DNA of 64,000 bases from Rostratula benghalensis (GCA_013399305.1 VXAI01000159.1:1574188-1638187), one strand, 5' to 3'; numbered from the stretch's first letter, positions 1 to 13,949 are shown. Numbers and translations are program-made. Notes: generated by a model not told the origin, from the letters alone.

Positions 1-1629
1 GTTCATTTATACTTAATCCACCATAACAGTTTCCAATCCCAACTGCTGCCCTGCGTAGCAAATATTGCAACATCAGATTGTTTCTGTACGTGATTTTGAC
101 CTGAGCTTTTGGCAACTTCAGCCCAGTTTGAATTCTGAGGCTTGGCCAAACTTTTGTGCAAGCCGAAAGCAAAATGCAAATTGAAAGTGATGGAAAACTC
201 TGCAAATGGGACATCCCAGAAAAAGGTTGCACAAGCCTCTAGATCATTCAAAACATTATTTTTCACAAAACTCTATTTAGATCTCTAATTTGTTGCTCTG
301 TTTACCCTTCTTGAGAAAGAGGACTCATCAGTTCTTTCTCCCTGATTGACAACATATGTTCCAATTAGTCCCAGAACTGTCTCATATGTTCACTGAATGC
401 ACCAGCCATGAAGAATACGAAAACAACAGGACCCAACTACAGCCAGCTTGCACTGGAATACATTCAGTCACCTTGACATGCAGTGGTCCATATTCAATCC
501 CTAAACCTCACTCCTCTCCTAAATTATTAAGCTGTACACTAGACATAAAAGCAGCTGTACTGATCAGTAGAAAAGGGGTCTATTCAGCCACTCTCTGAAA
601 GCAGCCTGGTCAATTCTGGATACCTAGACAGGGCACCACAGAATACTGTGATAACTTTCCCATTATGTTCTCCAAGATTTGATGAGTTTGTGGCTCAAGG
701 ACTTCCTTAATCATTAAAGTCCTTTTAGGTGCATTTGTTTATGTGCATCTGAAGATGGGGGTCATTCTGTAACTCTCACTGGTCATATTTTAGAACCCTC
801 TAAAATTTGCAGCGTCCATCACATCCTGTGGCAATGGAATCCAGAACTGAAAACAGAAAGATATTGGAAAACTATGTCCTGGTGTTGATTTTGCACCTGT
901 CCCATAACTCTTCTATTCAAGACTCATACAAGGCCCTGGATTAGCCCCTGAAGGCTTCAGTTCAGCAAACTAGCCCTGGCTAGATCGCCATCCATGAGAT
1001 CGTGTCAAGCTGATTGCTGCTGGGGTGTTGTACAGTCCCTTTGGAATATCACAAGAAGCTGCAGCAAAACACATCATTGTGCAAACACCTAGCTCAAAAA
1101 TCACACTCTAGAACATTATCTGGGAGATTTTGGAGAAAAGGCTGAATAAGTACAAAAAATAAGCACATTAAGAGCCTCATTATCAAAAAACCCCTACTTA
1201 TTAGAATAAGTAATTATTAATAATATAATAAATATAAATAAAGTGGCACATGAGAGATCAGATTTAACAAACCTAAGAAACAAAGGTATAAACCACACTT
1301 CCTGTTGTTATACACCAGAATGCTTCCAAGGAGACTTTAGAAACATACTAACGTTAATGATCTTTCCCATCATGCAAAACAACCTCGTGGCACCTCAGAA
1401 GTGTTGTGCACCAACAGGACCACACTGAGAGCTCAGGACTCACTCACTATAAGATAGCTACACATTACCAGCCATTACAGCCAGTAGCATATCATCCAGA
1501 GCACAGCCTTGAGCAGGTTAACCAGCACCTACTTAGTTCCTTTCAACACAAAACGTTTTTAAGTAAAAGCCACTGCCACGTCCAAGTCCCTTTAAAGCAG
1601 AATGAGCTCTCTCTAAAAGCAGATCCACG

Positions 1630-1712
1630 GGTATGGTATCATAGACTCTGAGAATATTTTGGGTGGGAAAGGACCTTTAAAAGTTATCTAGGTGCAATAC
1701 AATGCTCCGCAA
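1630..1712 (-). mobile_element. CR1 LINE 3'-end fragment
   Basis: The plus strand shows a diverged form of the reversed CR1 3' end: ATCATAGACTCTGAGAATA, then GGGTGGGAAAGGACCTTTAA, then TTATCTAGGTGCAATAC. This corresponds to the well-known CR1 tail with its 'TGGAAGGGACC...ATCTAG' block. Only about 80 bases are recognisable. Confidence 0.8.
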
Positions 1713-3609
1713 TCAGTCTGAATCACAGCAATTTTTCAGCCAGCTTTCACATACAATATGCACACGCACAGATTATAAAACCTATATATACAGACACCCC
1801 TCATATACATCCATAAGCATCTAAGTTCTGCTTGCTAGAATCAAGAACTAGCAATGCATTTTTTCCTTATACTTTCTCTCAGCTTTCCGGGTTCTTCAGC
1901 ACAAATTCAATTTACCTCTCTATTTTCCAGAAATATTGTGCCTGCATATAGTGAAACGTGAAGATATAAATTTTATATTTTATTTGTACAAAAATCAGTC
2001 TCTCTTCAGGATGTCTTCTGACACACTATAAATGTATCTTGAGCACTGGAAAGACTGAAAAGTGAATTCCTTGAGAGCCATTGAAGAACTATAGAATCAT
2101 CTGTAACAAAGGGATTTAAAGATTCCTGTGTGTAAAACAGATCATATTTATAGTGAAAGACAGCCTACTATGTGACTATTAAACTGAAGGCTTCGCTCAC
2201 ATTCAGGATTAATTTGCCACCTGGTCTTCAAGCATCCTCATTGCAGCTGTCAATACCTTTATGACTGTGTAATTAGCCTCACTTTCAAGATACAGTCATG
2301 AACAACACAATTCCCCTATTAAAGTCACATGGCTTCACATTATGTCACAATAAGGTATATATGAATGGATTGCCAATACCTAAATCAGCCATCCACCTTC
2401 ACCAGCTAAAGAACAGGAGGTGATGTCCTAGTAGGTCTATTAGACCTACCTTCACTGCTAATGTTAGAAATAATCAGGGAAGGAATGCAAAGAGTAAAAT
2501 CTGTGAAAAATTTCTTCATTTTCAGAAAGAGGAAAGCAGGTCCCTCTGGTGATCACCCATGACTTGGGGACCTTGTTTCTACCGCGTATGAAGCACTTAG
2601 AAGAGACGCCAGGAGAAGATGAAAAGAAGGAAAAGTTATCTCTGCATGTGTGAAAAGTCAACAGGTTTTGTAAAGAGGCAACTAAAGGGCAAGTCTCCAG
2701 CTGTAGATAAAGTGAAGCAATGGAGCTACTAACGGGTTTGGATACACAAGACCTTCTATCCAAAAGCTGTCCTTGAATTCAGTAAGCTGAACACTAGCAA
2801 GCCTTAGTCACTGTTGTCTTTCAGTCTTTCAAGTGTGATAGATACCTTAACATCTGACAGACATCAAATAAAACACCATTTCTGCCAACTTCCCTGGACT
2901 TGCACCATCCTGTGGATTTGTGCATGAAAATCTTTGTATGCATCTTCACATACCTCTCCCAGAAGCCTTGCCAACTTCCAACCCACTGCCACAACTTTCT
3001 GCTTTAACAAGTCTATTTATTTAACCAGGTAGCTCTTTGAATGTCCACCTTTTGGAATAAACAGTTCTGTGACTTCAAACTGAACCTTTTGAAAGTTTGC
3101 CAGGCATGAACCTTTTGCTCCCACGTCACTTCCTATATCTAATGTATGCCAAACAATCTCAACAAAATGTGCAAGCCTAGTTTGCAATTTTCTCCTCTCC
3201 TTTCAAGAAGTACACAAAGAAGCTTAATTAATTCATGTTTAAAAAGTTCTGTGATCCTCATAAAAAAGTCATTATGTGGTTTCCCCATGATGAATTCTTA
3301 AAGCCGAGATGAGGGGAGAATGCAGAGAAGAAATAGACCATTTCTTAATGTCAGCAATATCTATATCATTAGGTATTACAGATACAAAGACTCCTAAATC
3401 CTCACTGAAGTAAACATTTCTTGGTGCGGGTTTTTACCTTCAGAACCCTATTAAAAAGCAAATAACACCGTTAAAATCCCTTATTAAAGTAGTTGAAATA
3501 AATTTTCATATTGAGTTCAAAAGCATTGTCCAAATCAAGTAAGAACAGATGATTCTAAGCTCTTGAAAAACAAGAAGACAACCTGCAGTTCAGTTCCTAG
3601 CTACAGTAG

Positions 3610-3642
3610 ACCCAAACCACAGTAGACCACAGCAGACCACAA
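3610..3642. repeat. Degenerate tandem repeat (about 10-base unit)
   Basis: Three imperfect copies of AGACCACAGC-type units in a row. Confidence 0.65.
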
Positions 3643-5860
3643 CAATATACTTGACCATTTTCAACTGCACAGCTCACTGAGTTTTTGGTAAATTCAAGCA
3701 TAATTTTTCAAGAGGGACAACGTGAAAAAAATTGGCTTTTTTAGGGGGTTGAAGCCTATCTCAAAATAGGGGCCCTTTTCCATTTTGCTTTTTCAACATC
3801 AATTCCACCCATTTATAATCATATACCCTGAATTATTGTCCTGGTTCGAGCAATGCAGATTAATTTCTCCTTCTGTAATTTTACTTTTCAGTAAGGTGTC
3901 TACTAATGCATGGGAAAACTGCATTTCTAGAAGACTCTAATGTCTAGATTTGGGAAAAATTTACTTAATAGCCATCTATTAAATATGTGGATTTCAAGGT
4001 CTCAGTGTTTTCAAGCCTTGCCCGGTGTGGGGATCAGGAGTGAGACCCGGGCACTTGACGTGTGATGGCCAGCAGGATTATTTCATACCATGAACATCAT
4101 GCACATTATAAATTAAAAAGTTTGTTGAGGAGTTTCTGTCTCCTATGATGGCAGTGGTCCAGGGAACTCCTTGCCCCAGTGCCAGACCACTGAGCCCATC
4201 CATTCCTCCTGAAGCCATAGCACTCACAGTGTCCGACATTTGCAGTCCCCTGACAGAAGTGCCCAGTGCCCTGCTGATAGAACTGGCTGAGTATAACCCT
4301 TGTATGTTTTATATTGGTATCAGGATGAATATTGGTTCTTTAGTAATATTGTTAATTATTTAGTCTTATTCTACTAAATATGTTTACATTTCAATCCTCA
4401 GGTTTCTTTATTTTTCCCAATTCCCCTTCCTGGATGGGGAGGGATCATTGGATGATAGAATAATTGTCTAAATGACAATAAATTGCTGTGGGTTCTTCAA
4501 ACCATAACAATTATGGGAACTGCATTTAGAAATAAAACTGGGTTTTTATTTACATATTTGTTAGCTTTCTGCTTTTCATGAAGTGGAAATAGTTCAACAA
4601 GATACTTTCTCCTTTGTTATAGAGGAGCATACTATCTTTACAGCATTTGTATGTCAAAACTTGCTGGAGAAAAGAGAATATTGTCTTTCTGTTTAAAATA
4701 CAATTATTCCTATTAGAAATAGGGCGAAGGAAAACCTCTGTTTCTTCCTTCCTCCTTTTCCCGGTTTTAACACCAGGATAATAATATTTAAACTCAGTAT
4801 TTGTAAATGCTTCCTTTAAAAAGCCTGCATTTGGAGCCTACACTGATTAGGCAAAATCCATTTGAATTCTCAGAACTTTCCTAAACTGTATTTTAGCCCA
4901 AATGAGTCATACAAAAAGAAACTACACAGCATATAGACACAGGATCCCCAAGCCACTAACTCTGCCAATTCCCTTGTTACAATTACAGCAACTTATTAAT
5001 TTTCTGCTTCTTGAGAGCTTAATTATCTTTCTCTTTCATGCTTTGTTAGACTTTGAATTTCCAGCTTCTCTTGCTACTGTACCCCAAGAAATAATCAACT
5101 GACTTCAAAATGCCACGTTTTCCAGTGTGCCTTCTCCAGAGCATAATATAAATGTCCACAATGGAAGAAACAGATTTTCCATATCTGGGACTCTATGACA
5201 CTTCACAAAACACTCCCACAATAATATTTTAATATGCATTTACAATGCATCTTGTGCATCTTCCTTTAGATTCAAACTTTCTATTTTAGTTTTCTTGTCA
5301 CACAATTTGCTTGTTGCTTTCTGCTAATAACACCACATAAGCACACAATGTAGCGAAGAAATCTTTCAGTGATGTCTTATTCTGATGCATTAAAAAATCA
5401 CAATCACTGAATACCTACAGTAAATGAGGGATTTCTCTTTCATGTGCTTATACTTTTTTTGAAGTATTACCGCTCAAGGAAACATAAAATACTACAGTGA
5501 AAAAAGCAACTGTTGCAGCCAGCCAGGGATTTTCATGGTACTATTCTTTTCCCAGGATCCCACTGCATTTTTAACTAATTCCATATGCTTTAGTGCCAGC
5601 AGACCTAGCACCTCCCCAGCAAAAGCAATCTATGCTGCCCTGCCACTTAAGCATGAGGAGCACCAGAGCTATCGAGGCTTGTCATCTTGCCTATTAGCTT
5701 GATGTCTTTATTCACAGGCCATCTGCACCACTGAGAGATACCGGGGAAGCTAATGTCAATATGAACAAATGCCTCTTCTTTTACAAGAAATGTCAAACAT
5801 AGGACAGTGCAAGAATGACCCCAGGAATACCAACAGATGTTAGCTACAAGCCTTTAAAGG

Positions 5861-5882
5861 AAAAAATAAAATAAAATAAAAA
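5861..5882. repeat. AAAAT pentanucleotide repeat
   Basis: About three AAAAT units in an A-rich context. Confidence 0.9.
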
Positions 5883-8800
5883 TCAATCTTTCCTACTGGG
5901 ACTAATTAAGATGAAATGAAGAGCAAAAGTAAGAAAAAAAACTCATGTCACATTATGAGGAACTTCATACATACTTTCTAAGCTCATTATTGGCATATTG
6001 CCCTGTGTTCTTTGAAAAACTGCTAAAAAGCAGTATGGTAGCTGGCACAGTATTAGAGAGATTCTCTTTTGCACAGTTCTGATCTGAATTATACAACGGA
6101 TTGTACCAAGAAAAATTATACATAGTTATTAGCACAGTACTGTTTCAGGTGGAAATGAAGAACAGCAGCGTTCACACTATAGATGTATATGTTTAAAAGA
6201 ACTGCTAATATAAAGAAAATCCCAACCTGTTACAATACTTGGCCATTCAGGAATACGCAAAGCCACATTATGGATTTCCCTGTAACCCAAAGCAGCTGAT
6301 GATCAAGATCCCCTGTACCTACTACGTGAATCACCAGAGTACGAAATTTAAAATGGCCATTCTTGTGCCCATGTTCACAGGCTAACAGTTAGCATCACTC
6401 TTAATTTGGCCAAGAATACAGGGACAAATTCGTCTTCATTACATGAGAAACTGTCCTCATCGTTATTATATATTGTAAAGAGAGGAGGTGCATTAAAAGT
6501 ATCTACTTGGGAATAAAGTGCATGAAACTTGAAGTTATCTTCCATAGCAGCAGCTCAGCTAGAGCTCAGATCTGTGGTTACAGGGAACCCAGGCACTTCA
6601 GCCCAGCTGATGGAGCACTGTGCTGTCCCTGCAAGCTGACATTTGATGGAAATGTCAACTCATTTTCAGTTCACATTCTCTCTTGGGAAAGAGGGATATG
6701 GTTATGAAGAACAGCTGAGATCTCCTGTGGCAATGCAGCAGTGGCAAGACAAACCTCGTTGTGTCTTTGAGGCTGCTCATCAGAAACTGTGGCTCTGTGT
6801 GTACTAGAAAGCATATACAGATTCAGTGATACCAGAGCAGCTCTATGCTTTACACACAAGTCTCCAAGCAGCTGACAGCTCATAGAATTATCCTGCTTGC
6901 ACAGTTTCAGCTACTCCTGGATGAAATGGACTCTTTTTGAAGGTGAAGGGGTGCACATGAAGTTCACTGTGGGTTCTGCTACACTGCTGAGGAGCGTGAT
7001 TCTTCTCCCTCTCCTGGTATTGTGAGTAGATATCTCCGAAGAAACCCAGAAATACCCCTGCACAATTCATTCATTAGGAAACGTAGAAGCAGGTTTCTAT
7101 AAGGCTTAATCCAGGTCTGGAGAGAAATATCATGTACAAGTTGCATGCACAACACAGACAGCCTTTTATGCCCTATACTACACTCACTAGACCTAAAAAA
7201 ATTAATGCACCTTTTTGTAGAGACATAGGTTTGTGTTTTAACTCCATTACAGCTGCATCTTGAATTTTCTCTGGATGATGATATCCATTCTGTTGCAGGT
7301 GCTCTTCCACAGGAATGTTTAATCAGTCTTTGAATCATAGATCTTAATTACAACTATTTCAAAAGATCCTTTTGCACTATAAGCACATATCCTACAAGTT
7401 AAGAAAACAGAGACATCTTTGCAACTCTCTTTGGTAATTGACTTTAAGCTTTCATCAGTGTTACTGATAAAAACAGAAACACACCTGAGTGTATTACGAA
7501 ACACAACAGATGCACACCTGCACCTCCCTACTCTTAAGAATCATTAGGGTAAGCCTAAATACAGCGAGAGTGCCTCAGGCACCCAACTGTATGAAACAAG
7601 TGACATAAATTGCTAAGGCAATCACAGTCAAAAGAGCAAAGATTTTCAAAGCTTATTGAAGGACTTAAGTCACTCTGGATTACACTATAATACCCATTTT
7701 CTACATTGGAGTTAGCAGATTACCCCTAAAATTAAAATGTCTTTCTTTAACCTCTTTTGGTTAGTAAAATTCTATGTATTTTCCTTGCTGATACAGCTTT
7801 TGCTTCCCCCCAGGGGTGCACAGAGGGTTAAAAAGTCAGCCTTGTCTCCTCTTGTATCTGACAAGCAATTCATATCCAGGCTTACTTTCTGATTTACTGA
7901 TCAACCTACAGGAAAGGATATACAGTGACAAGAGTTTGAAAAACTGATAGCAAAGTTTGAAACAAACAATAGCTAGGCAAACTATTTACAAGATGAGTTG
8001 TCACAATTTATCAAAGTCTATCATTTTTGTGGGAACACGGTAAGAGATAGTACCTGAAATTGCTATTAAAATCTTCATGCTACCAGAGAATTGTGAATTT
8101 GCCGATTTTTACAGAAAAAACAGAAAATAAAAATCAAACAGACTTGAACTTCAAAGTCTGGAGCGCTCAAAAGTGAGGGATTTTGCTTCACTCTCTCTGT
8201 AGCTCTTAGAGTTTATTCTTACCTCTATTCTCTCTATTTGCCACTCTGTGACTAGGCACATAGAGGAGCTTTGCGATCTCCAGTCACTGGTCCACTGAAG
8301 TGTGTCTGCTTCCTCTATTAATTCTGTATTGGGAAAACCACTCTGAAAAATGACCTTTTGCCTAGCCAATAAAGAGTCAGAAAGTGTAAATTATAGCATA
8401 TGGCAGACGATTTGCTCAAGGGAGCATGGCATTTACCATACCCAAAGCTGACTCTGACAGCTTAAACAGTGGCAAAGAACAAAAGTAGTCTTAGAACCAC
8501 AGAAATGGGAGCCTTCATTCAGAATGGCTCCTCCTAATGTGGCGAAAATACAGACTTGTGCTGACCATACCGTCAGATTTCTGTACTCCACATGTTCTTC
8601 CGGAAAGAAGTCATTCCTCTTCAAGGTACATCAATAAAAACATTCATTACGGAACAGAAAACTCTTACAGTTAAACCGAGGAAGGTACTCTGTATATGCT
8701 AAAAGAAAAGCTGAAGAAAGCAAGATTAATAAATGGCTAAAAATAGTATCAAACACCAATAACAATGGTATAACAACAATAAAATTTGCATAGAAGAAGC

Positions 8801-9639
8801 TTCTTAATTTTGGGAGGCGGAGGGTGGAGGGGGTTGTGGAAACATATTCTCTTTTTTCACTTTTGGTTTTGTTTTGAATATTATCCATGTGCAGAGGGAA
8901 TTCCATTAGGACCCCAGCTTTAACAGCCCCTTCTCTGCCTCTGCAGTACCACAAAGATATTTTATACCACTGCTGTGATAAAATGACAAGGTCTATTTAT
9001 CTGAAAGATGATACTTTAGCTATTCCCATGCTAATTCTGTGTTGTATGATATTGCAAACTAGAGTATGTCAGGATACTTAAGCTGAGGATTTGAACCTAT
9101 GACCTACGAGGTGAAAGTACTCTGGAAGATATAAAATACCTTTCTAGATCACCACCACCTAATAAAAAGGAATGAGGATTTTTATAAACTATTTTAACTT
9201 CCAAGATTGTCTTGCCCTAAATGGAGCAATATTGATGGGAATGAGATAGATTATATATACCCGCACAGAAAAACGCTACACTAAACCATCAACTCTATCA
9301 AGCCTTATCTGTACTAAAGCAAAGAATCTTCCCCTCTTGCCATAAAACAAAGTGTGTGGTACTTCATCTAGTCTATACACACACACAGTAGATCTACTGT
9401 CTCCCACAGCATACCAGAAAGCGTAAACCAGTGGCGATAATATGATGTGTTGTGCATTTTACCAACCCAACTTGGCAATGCTATAATTCTTCAATAACTA
9501 TGGAACATCTGCAGGTTTTTGATACTTACTATGTTTCATTCCCATGATGCTCTCGGTGTCTGTTCAGAGTACAGAAAGGTCAACCAGCCCATCTGGAACC
9601 CTCCCCATTCATCCATTCTTGCGTGCTGCCTTCTCTTGC

Positions 9640-9900
9640 AAAAGGAGTTTCTGCAGAATTTGTCACTTCCACCTGTTCTGACAGGTTCTCCCTGCCTGAC
9701 CTGGAGATAGCCCTTGGGGACATTAATCATATAACAGTCAGAGCTGTGAAAGAAACAAGGCTTGGCTGGATACTGTTACAGTCTCTGTCACCTACTAATC
9801 ATGTCCTGTGACACAGAGGGGCTTAATCAGATGGTCAGGTTTCTCATTAATCATCGTGGCCTCCCAATGAAACTCTTCTCAGGGAGATTAAAGTTTAGAC
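9640..9900. promoter_or_regulatory. Candidate conserved noncoding block
   Basis: A stretch of more balanced composition with repeated homeodomain cores: ATTAATCATATAAC, CTACTAATCATG, GGGGCTTAATCAGATGG and CTCATTAATCATCG. There is also an E-box-type CACCTGTTCTGACAGG. The repeated TAATCA core, four copies in about 140 bases, is what draws attention. Open frames here are short and not gene-like. Confidence 0.3.
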
Positions 9901-10078
9901 GATCTTCTCCACCCCTGTTCCTGTCCAACTGCCTAAATTTAGCTCAACTCCCAAATACTAGAATTTAAACTCCAACTCCTATTTCCTAAACTCCAAAGGT
10001 TGATTTTAAGTTTCTTGCTGTGATTAAGCACACAAGCCTTTCCAATGAGGAAAAAATACACACATAGGGATAGGGACA

Positions 10079-10090
10079 GATAGATAGATA
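10079..10090. repeat. GATA tetranucleotide repeat
   Basis: Three perfect GATA units. Confidence 0.9.
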
Positions 10091-10643
10091 ATAAATTCCC
10101 TGATAAAGTATATTACAAAAATTCTCAGGATGCACATACAAATGAGGATATACAAAGATAACTGAATGACTGTAACAATATTAAGGCAGCATTTATATGT
10201 ACTTAGTCAACATGAAATCAAAGGAGCCAAGTGAAAAATAAAATCCATTCCCACAGACATCTACTAACAGAAACTTTTGTCCTTCTTTTATAATCAATGT
10301 TAAATCTTCCACTACATCTGAACAAAATAACATCAAGAGGCCAAGTGTAATTAAAGGTAATAATCAATTGATTCTAGTACAAGGAGCAGCTATATGAAAA
10401 GCAAATTAATTAAATTAATTTGGTCTTTAATCCTGATCTGATCTTGTTTCTAATTTTCTAAGTTTCAAAAGGCAAACAAGCTCAAACATAGATTCTGCTG
10501 TGTCTTGGCAAGTTGGCTTTGCACTTCCTCCCTGTGTTTACTTTCCCTGCACCATACAATTACGGGAAGCACGTATAAATTTGCCTTCTAAATCATGAAA
10601 CACACATAATTCATCAACATTTAAATCATCTCTCATCTTGGCT

Positions 10644-10660
10644 GGGGTTGGGGGTGGGGG
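10644..10660 (+). other. G-rich tract, possible G-quadruplex
   Basis: Runs of 4, 5 and 5 G separated by TT and T, with another GG three bases upstream (10,640-10,641). On the minus-strand transcript it reads as C-rich, so a DNA rather than RNA structure would form. Confidence 0.5.
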
Positions 10661-10989
10661 TCAGCAGGAGAAGACAGATGGAGAAAGGAAGCTATAGCCA
10701 CTGTATGATTAACACGGTCTCCTACCTGCCTGAACTTGACCTGACAGCTTATCGCAACAAAGTCCGCAAAGAAACACCCAGTTCAAGAGTTACTTAAAGG
10801 CATGTGCTTACCAGGTTCCCCAACAATACACCTCTTCTGAAAGCTACCACAAAAGACCTACAGCTGAGCTGAGGCCTGGGTTTTTTTGTTGTGTTTGTTT
10901 CTATTCAGTGATCCTCCATAGCTAGCCTAGAAATGACAGTAGGTGGAAACGCTATCTTTCATTACACAAAGTATAAATAGTGTAATCTA

Positions 10990-11032
10990 TCAGCACTGTC
11001 AATCAAGATGATTGATTACAGGCTGTCATAGA
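10990..11032 (+). promoter_or_regulatory. Candidate enhancer core with PBX-PREP/MEIS and PBX-HOX sites
   Basis: CTGTCAATCA at 10,996-11,005 is the exact reverse complement of TGATTGACAG, the canonical PBX-PREP/MEIS composite site. TGATTGATTA follows at 11,009-11,018, a PBX-HOX type site. A further TGTCA (MEIS half-site) lies at about 11,024-11,028. Three related sites within 35 bases are unlikely by chance, but no function is shown. Confidence 0.45.
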
Positions 11033-13747
11033 GAAGAGTGACATATTAGAAAAGTTTTGTTAACAATGCCTATTGCTAGTCAGCCTGCCACAGAAGCTGG
11101 TGATTAATGTGTTGTCAGCCTGTAATCCCACACCCCTGGCTAATGAGGCAGGAATTTATCATCTTTACAGAGTGGCAGATGTCAGAAGGAAAGGAATCCA
11201 AGTGCTGGAAACAATATACTTTTTCTTACCACGCCTGACAAGTCTGACAGGCCTAAAAAACCACAAAGAAGCTTTGTGTAAGCACAAACTTAAAACGAGG
11301 AACTTTCATTTGGCATCTTTGCTTTAAATAGTGCTGCAAATCAGCCTCTATCCCTCAAAAAGGGCACAATAAAACGCTCTATGAACTCTGAACCCATCCT
11401 TGACAACTAGGAAATCTCAGGAAAGGTTTCCATGGCAGGCAAACAGACAGCTTGCTTTGCCAGAGAAGCAGCAAGTAACTTTTAACTTTACCTGTGAACT
11501 TGTGAACTACTGCAGGACAAAAACTCTTCAGATCAGCGTGCAGAACGCACCCTGCATCCATACTGTATATCAATGAGGGTCTTAGGAAACAGCCCTCCAG
11601 AAGGTCTGTACTGGTTGTGCAGTACAGCTTCACGTTGGGATGGAAGAACACAAGACAGAGGATTGTGAAAATTCTGGAAGTTATTTCTGAAGAAAAATAA
11701 AATGTGGCACAAGCATCTGTACTGAGAGGCACCTCTAGTACTTTGTACTCAAAACACTTTTACACCTGACTGAAATATGCTCAGATTTGATAACTTTTCC
11801 TTCAGAGTATTTGAAAAATATTTGAAAGATGCTCTTTGAGTACTTGAAAGCCACACAGACATGCTATGATTTTGATATATCTATGTTACAGGAAATTCTC
11901 AACAGAACATTGGTGATCTGCTAAAGTTTGCTTCTCCAAAATTGCAGTGTTCAAAATTCAGATTTAAAGCAATGAATTTTATTGCCTTTGAGGCAACTCT
12001 TTAAGGAAGGCCCAATTTTTGTCTTCACTGCAGTGAAGACTATAAATTATCCTAAATAATGGAAATAGGGGGGAGGGGGGAAATTATCTGTTTAGTTAAA
12101 AAAAATAAAAATCAATGTCAGCAAATCTCAGGCAGCTTACACTACTATTGGCTGGCACTGTCAAAAATCAACAGCTTTTCAATTAGAAGTCTTAAGAGGT
12201 TAAATCTTCTGGTTCTGAAATTTCCGATATGCTGCAAAAGGGCTGTATTTCGCAAAAGATTATGTGCGGCTTAGGTTCCTGTCAGTCAGTATGGAAAGGG
12301 GGCAAATCATCTGTCTTAAGTTTTGACTAATGTAATCCTTTTTCAAACACAGATACCTCCACTAATGCAGAAAAATGCAACACACACACAAAAATATTAT
12401 AAAAAGAGACAGCAATCAGGGAATAAAAACACTGCTTTCTGTCAACAGCACCCTTGGGCTAAAAACACAGCAAAACATTGAGAAATTTAATCTCCAAAAA
12501 GCAGCATTCTGGAGTTAAGACTTATTTAAGGTTTATGAGAGACGGGAACTTCCCACACTAGTCAGTGAAGGAGAGGTTTACGGGCCTATAATCTGTGCAC
12601 CCAGGAGGAGACCAAATCAAAACAAATAGCAATGCCACGAAAACCAGACCCTTCCTTGCCAACAATGGGATTCAGTGACAACTTATGACCTCCGTGGAAG
12701 GCAAAATGTCCCTGACAGCTACCCCAGTGTCAACAACAGAGCAGCATTCTCTCTTCCTTTTAAACCAAAGCTCTCTCCAGAGAATCTACACACAAACAGT
12801 GCTTGGAACAGCAAAACAAGTAAAGTTGCATGTGATCTGACCTATAAATGAGGACACAAAAACTGACTTTGAACCCATACAGTTTTGCATGCTTCAATAG
12901 ATACTAGTTAGCCATTTGACTGCTGATAAACTAGAACAGCCATATACATTTTTTCCCCTTTCAAAAGGAAAGTAAAAGGTAGGCCCCATGTCACAGTTAA
13001 GGACAGGTTTGCAGATTAATGACTCATTAACTAATAATGGGACTGTGATGGTGAGTTTTAACTTTGCTTTGGGGGAGGGTAAGGTCAATGTGAATTTATG
13101 TTTCTTTTTCTGCTTTGAAAAATCCTGATAGATTCAGTGCAGACATTTCAGATCATATTAGTGTAAAATAGCACAGATGCCTGACTGGTGGAGCTCTCCT
13201 TCCCTCATCAAACCAGTAACAACAAACTTCATCCGATTTTCACTTTGCAGCCCCTTCCCAACCTCCCTAGTTAATGGGAAAAGATATCTCCTGAATCTGC
13301 ATAATTCAAAATGTAATTAAACTTTCCAGTTCTAGCTGGAAAGCCTATTTCTTCCAGGGACTAGATTAGACTCATTACTTTGGTATGTACTGACCTTTAA
13401 TCCCCTTGGCAGCCTCTTGGCAAACTGGGACACTGCACAGATTTCTTTGGAAAGAACCCACTGCTCATTGCCCTGTGTTTTTGGATGCTACTCTTTTGAT
13501 ACAAAGATTTCTTCCTCAATTCCACAACAATCATAACATTTCACTAACTCGCCTCAGTTTCTATCTTGAACAGCCTTCACTCAGAGAACTAGGAATTTAG
13601 GATAAGGTTGGCTTTTGAAGACATCAACAGAACTATTTGCAATATGCCATGGTAATGTCCTGGATTAGGTCCATAAACTCTGCTTCATGGGATCGAGCCA
13701 AAAGCCGGTAATTGTCAGCAATCGTGTTCACAAATTTATACACATGT

Positions 13748-13765
13748 AAAAAAAAAAAAAAAAAA
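13748..13765. repeat. Poly-A tract (18 A)
   Basis: Uninterrupted A run without a recognisable retrocopy next to it. Confidence 0.95.
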
Positions 13766-13913
13766 CACAAAATGGATTAGTTCTAGGCCCACATGCAAAT
13801 TTCAGATTCTCCCGTAGTCAACATACTTAATGTTAAATTCATTGCAAAAGGAATTGCCACTTCTGTTCCATGTTTATACACCTCCTAGCACACACAGAAA
13901 TCTGGAGAGTAGC

Positions 13914-13949
13914 AATAATATTGATTCTTCCAAAAATAATATTGATTCT
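13914..13949. repeat. Direct repeat, 15-base copies, 21-base period
   Basis: AATAATATTGATTCT occurs at 13,914-13,928 and 13,935-13,949, separated by six bases. Confidence 0.9.

Noticed and set aside
6979..7338. 119-codon minus-strand open frame
   Set aside because: It overlaps other frames of similar length and has no recognisable domain. Frames of about 100 codons are expected by chance in 64 kb of this composition.
13633..13740. 34-codon minus-strand stretch containing DNYRLLARSHEAEFMDLIQD and then a stop
   Set aside because: It looks protein-like and has some CpG, but it is short, has no acceptor AG after the poly-T on that strand, and no family was recognised.
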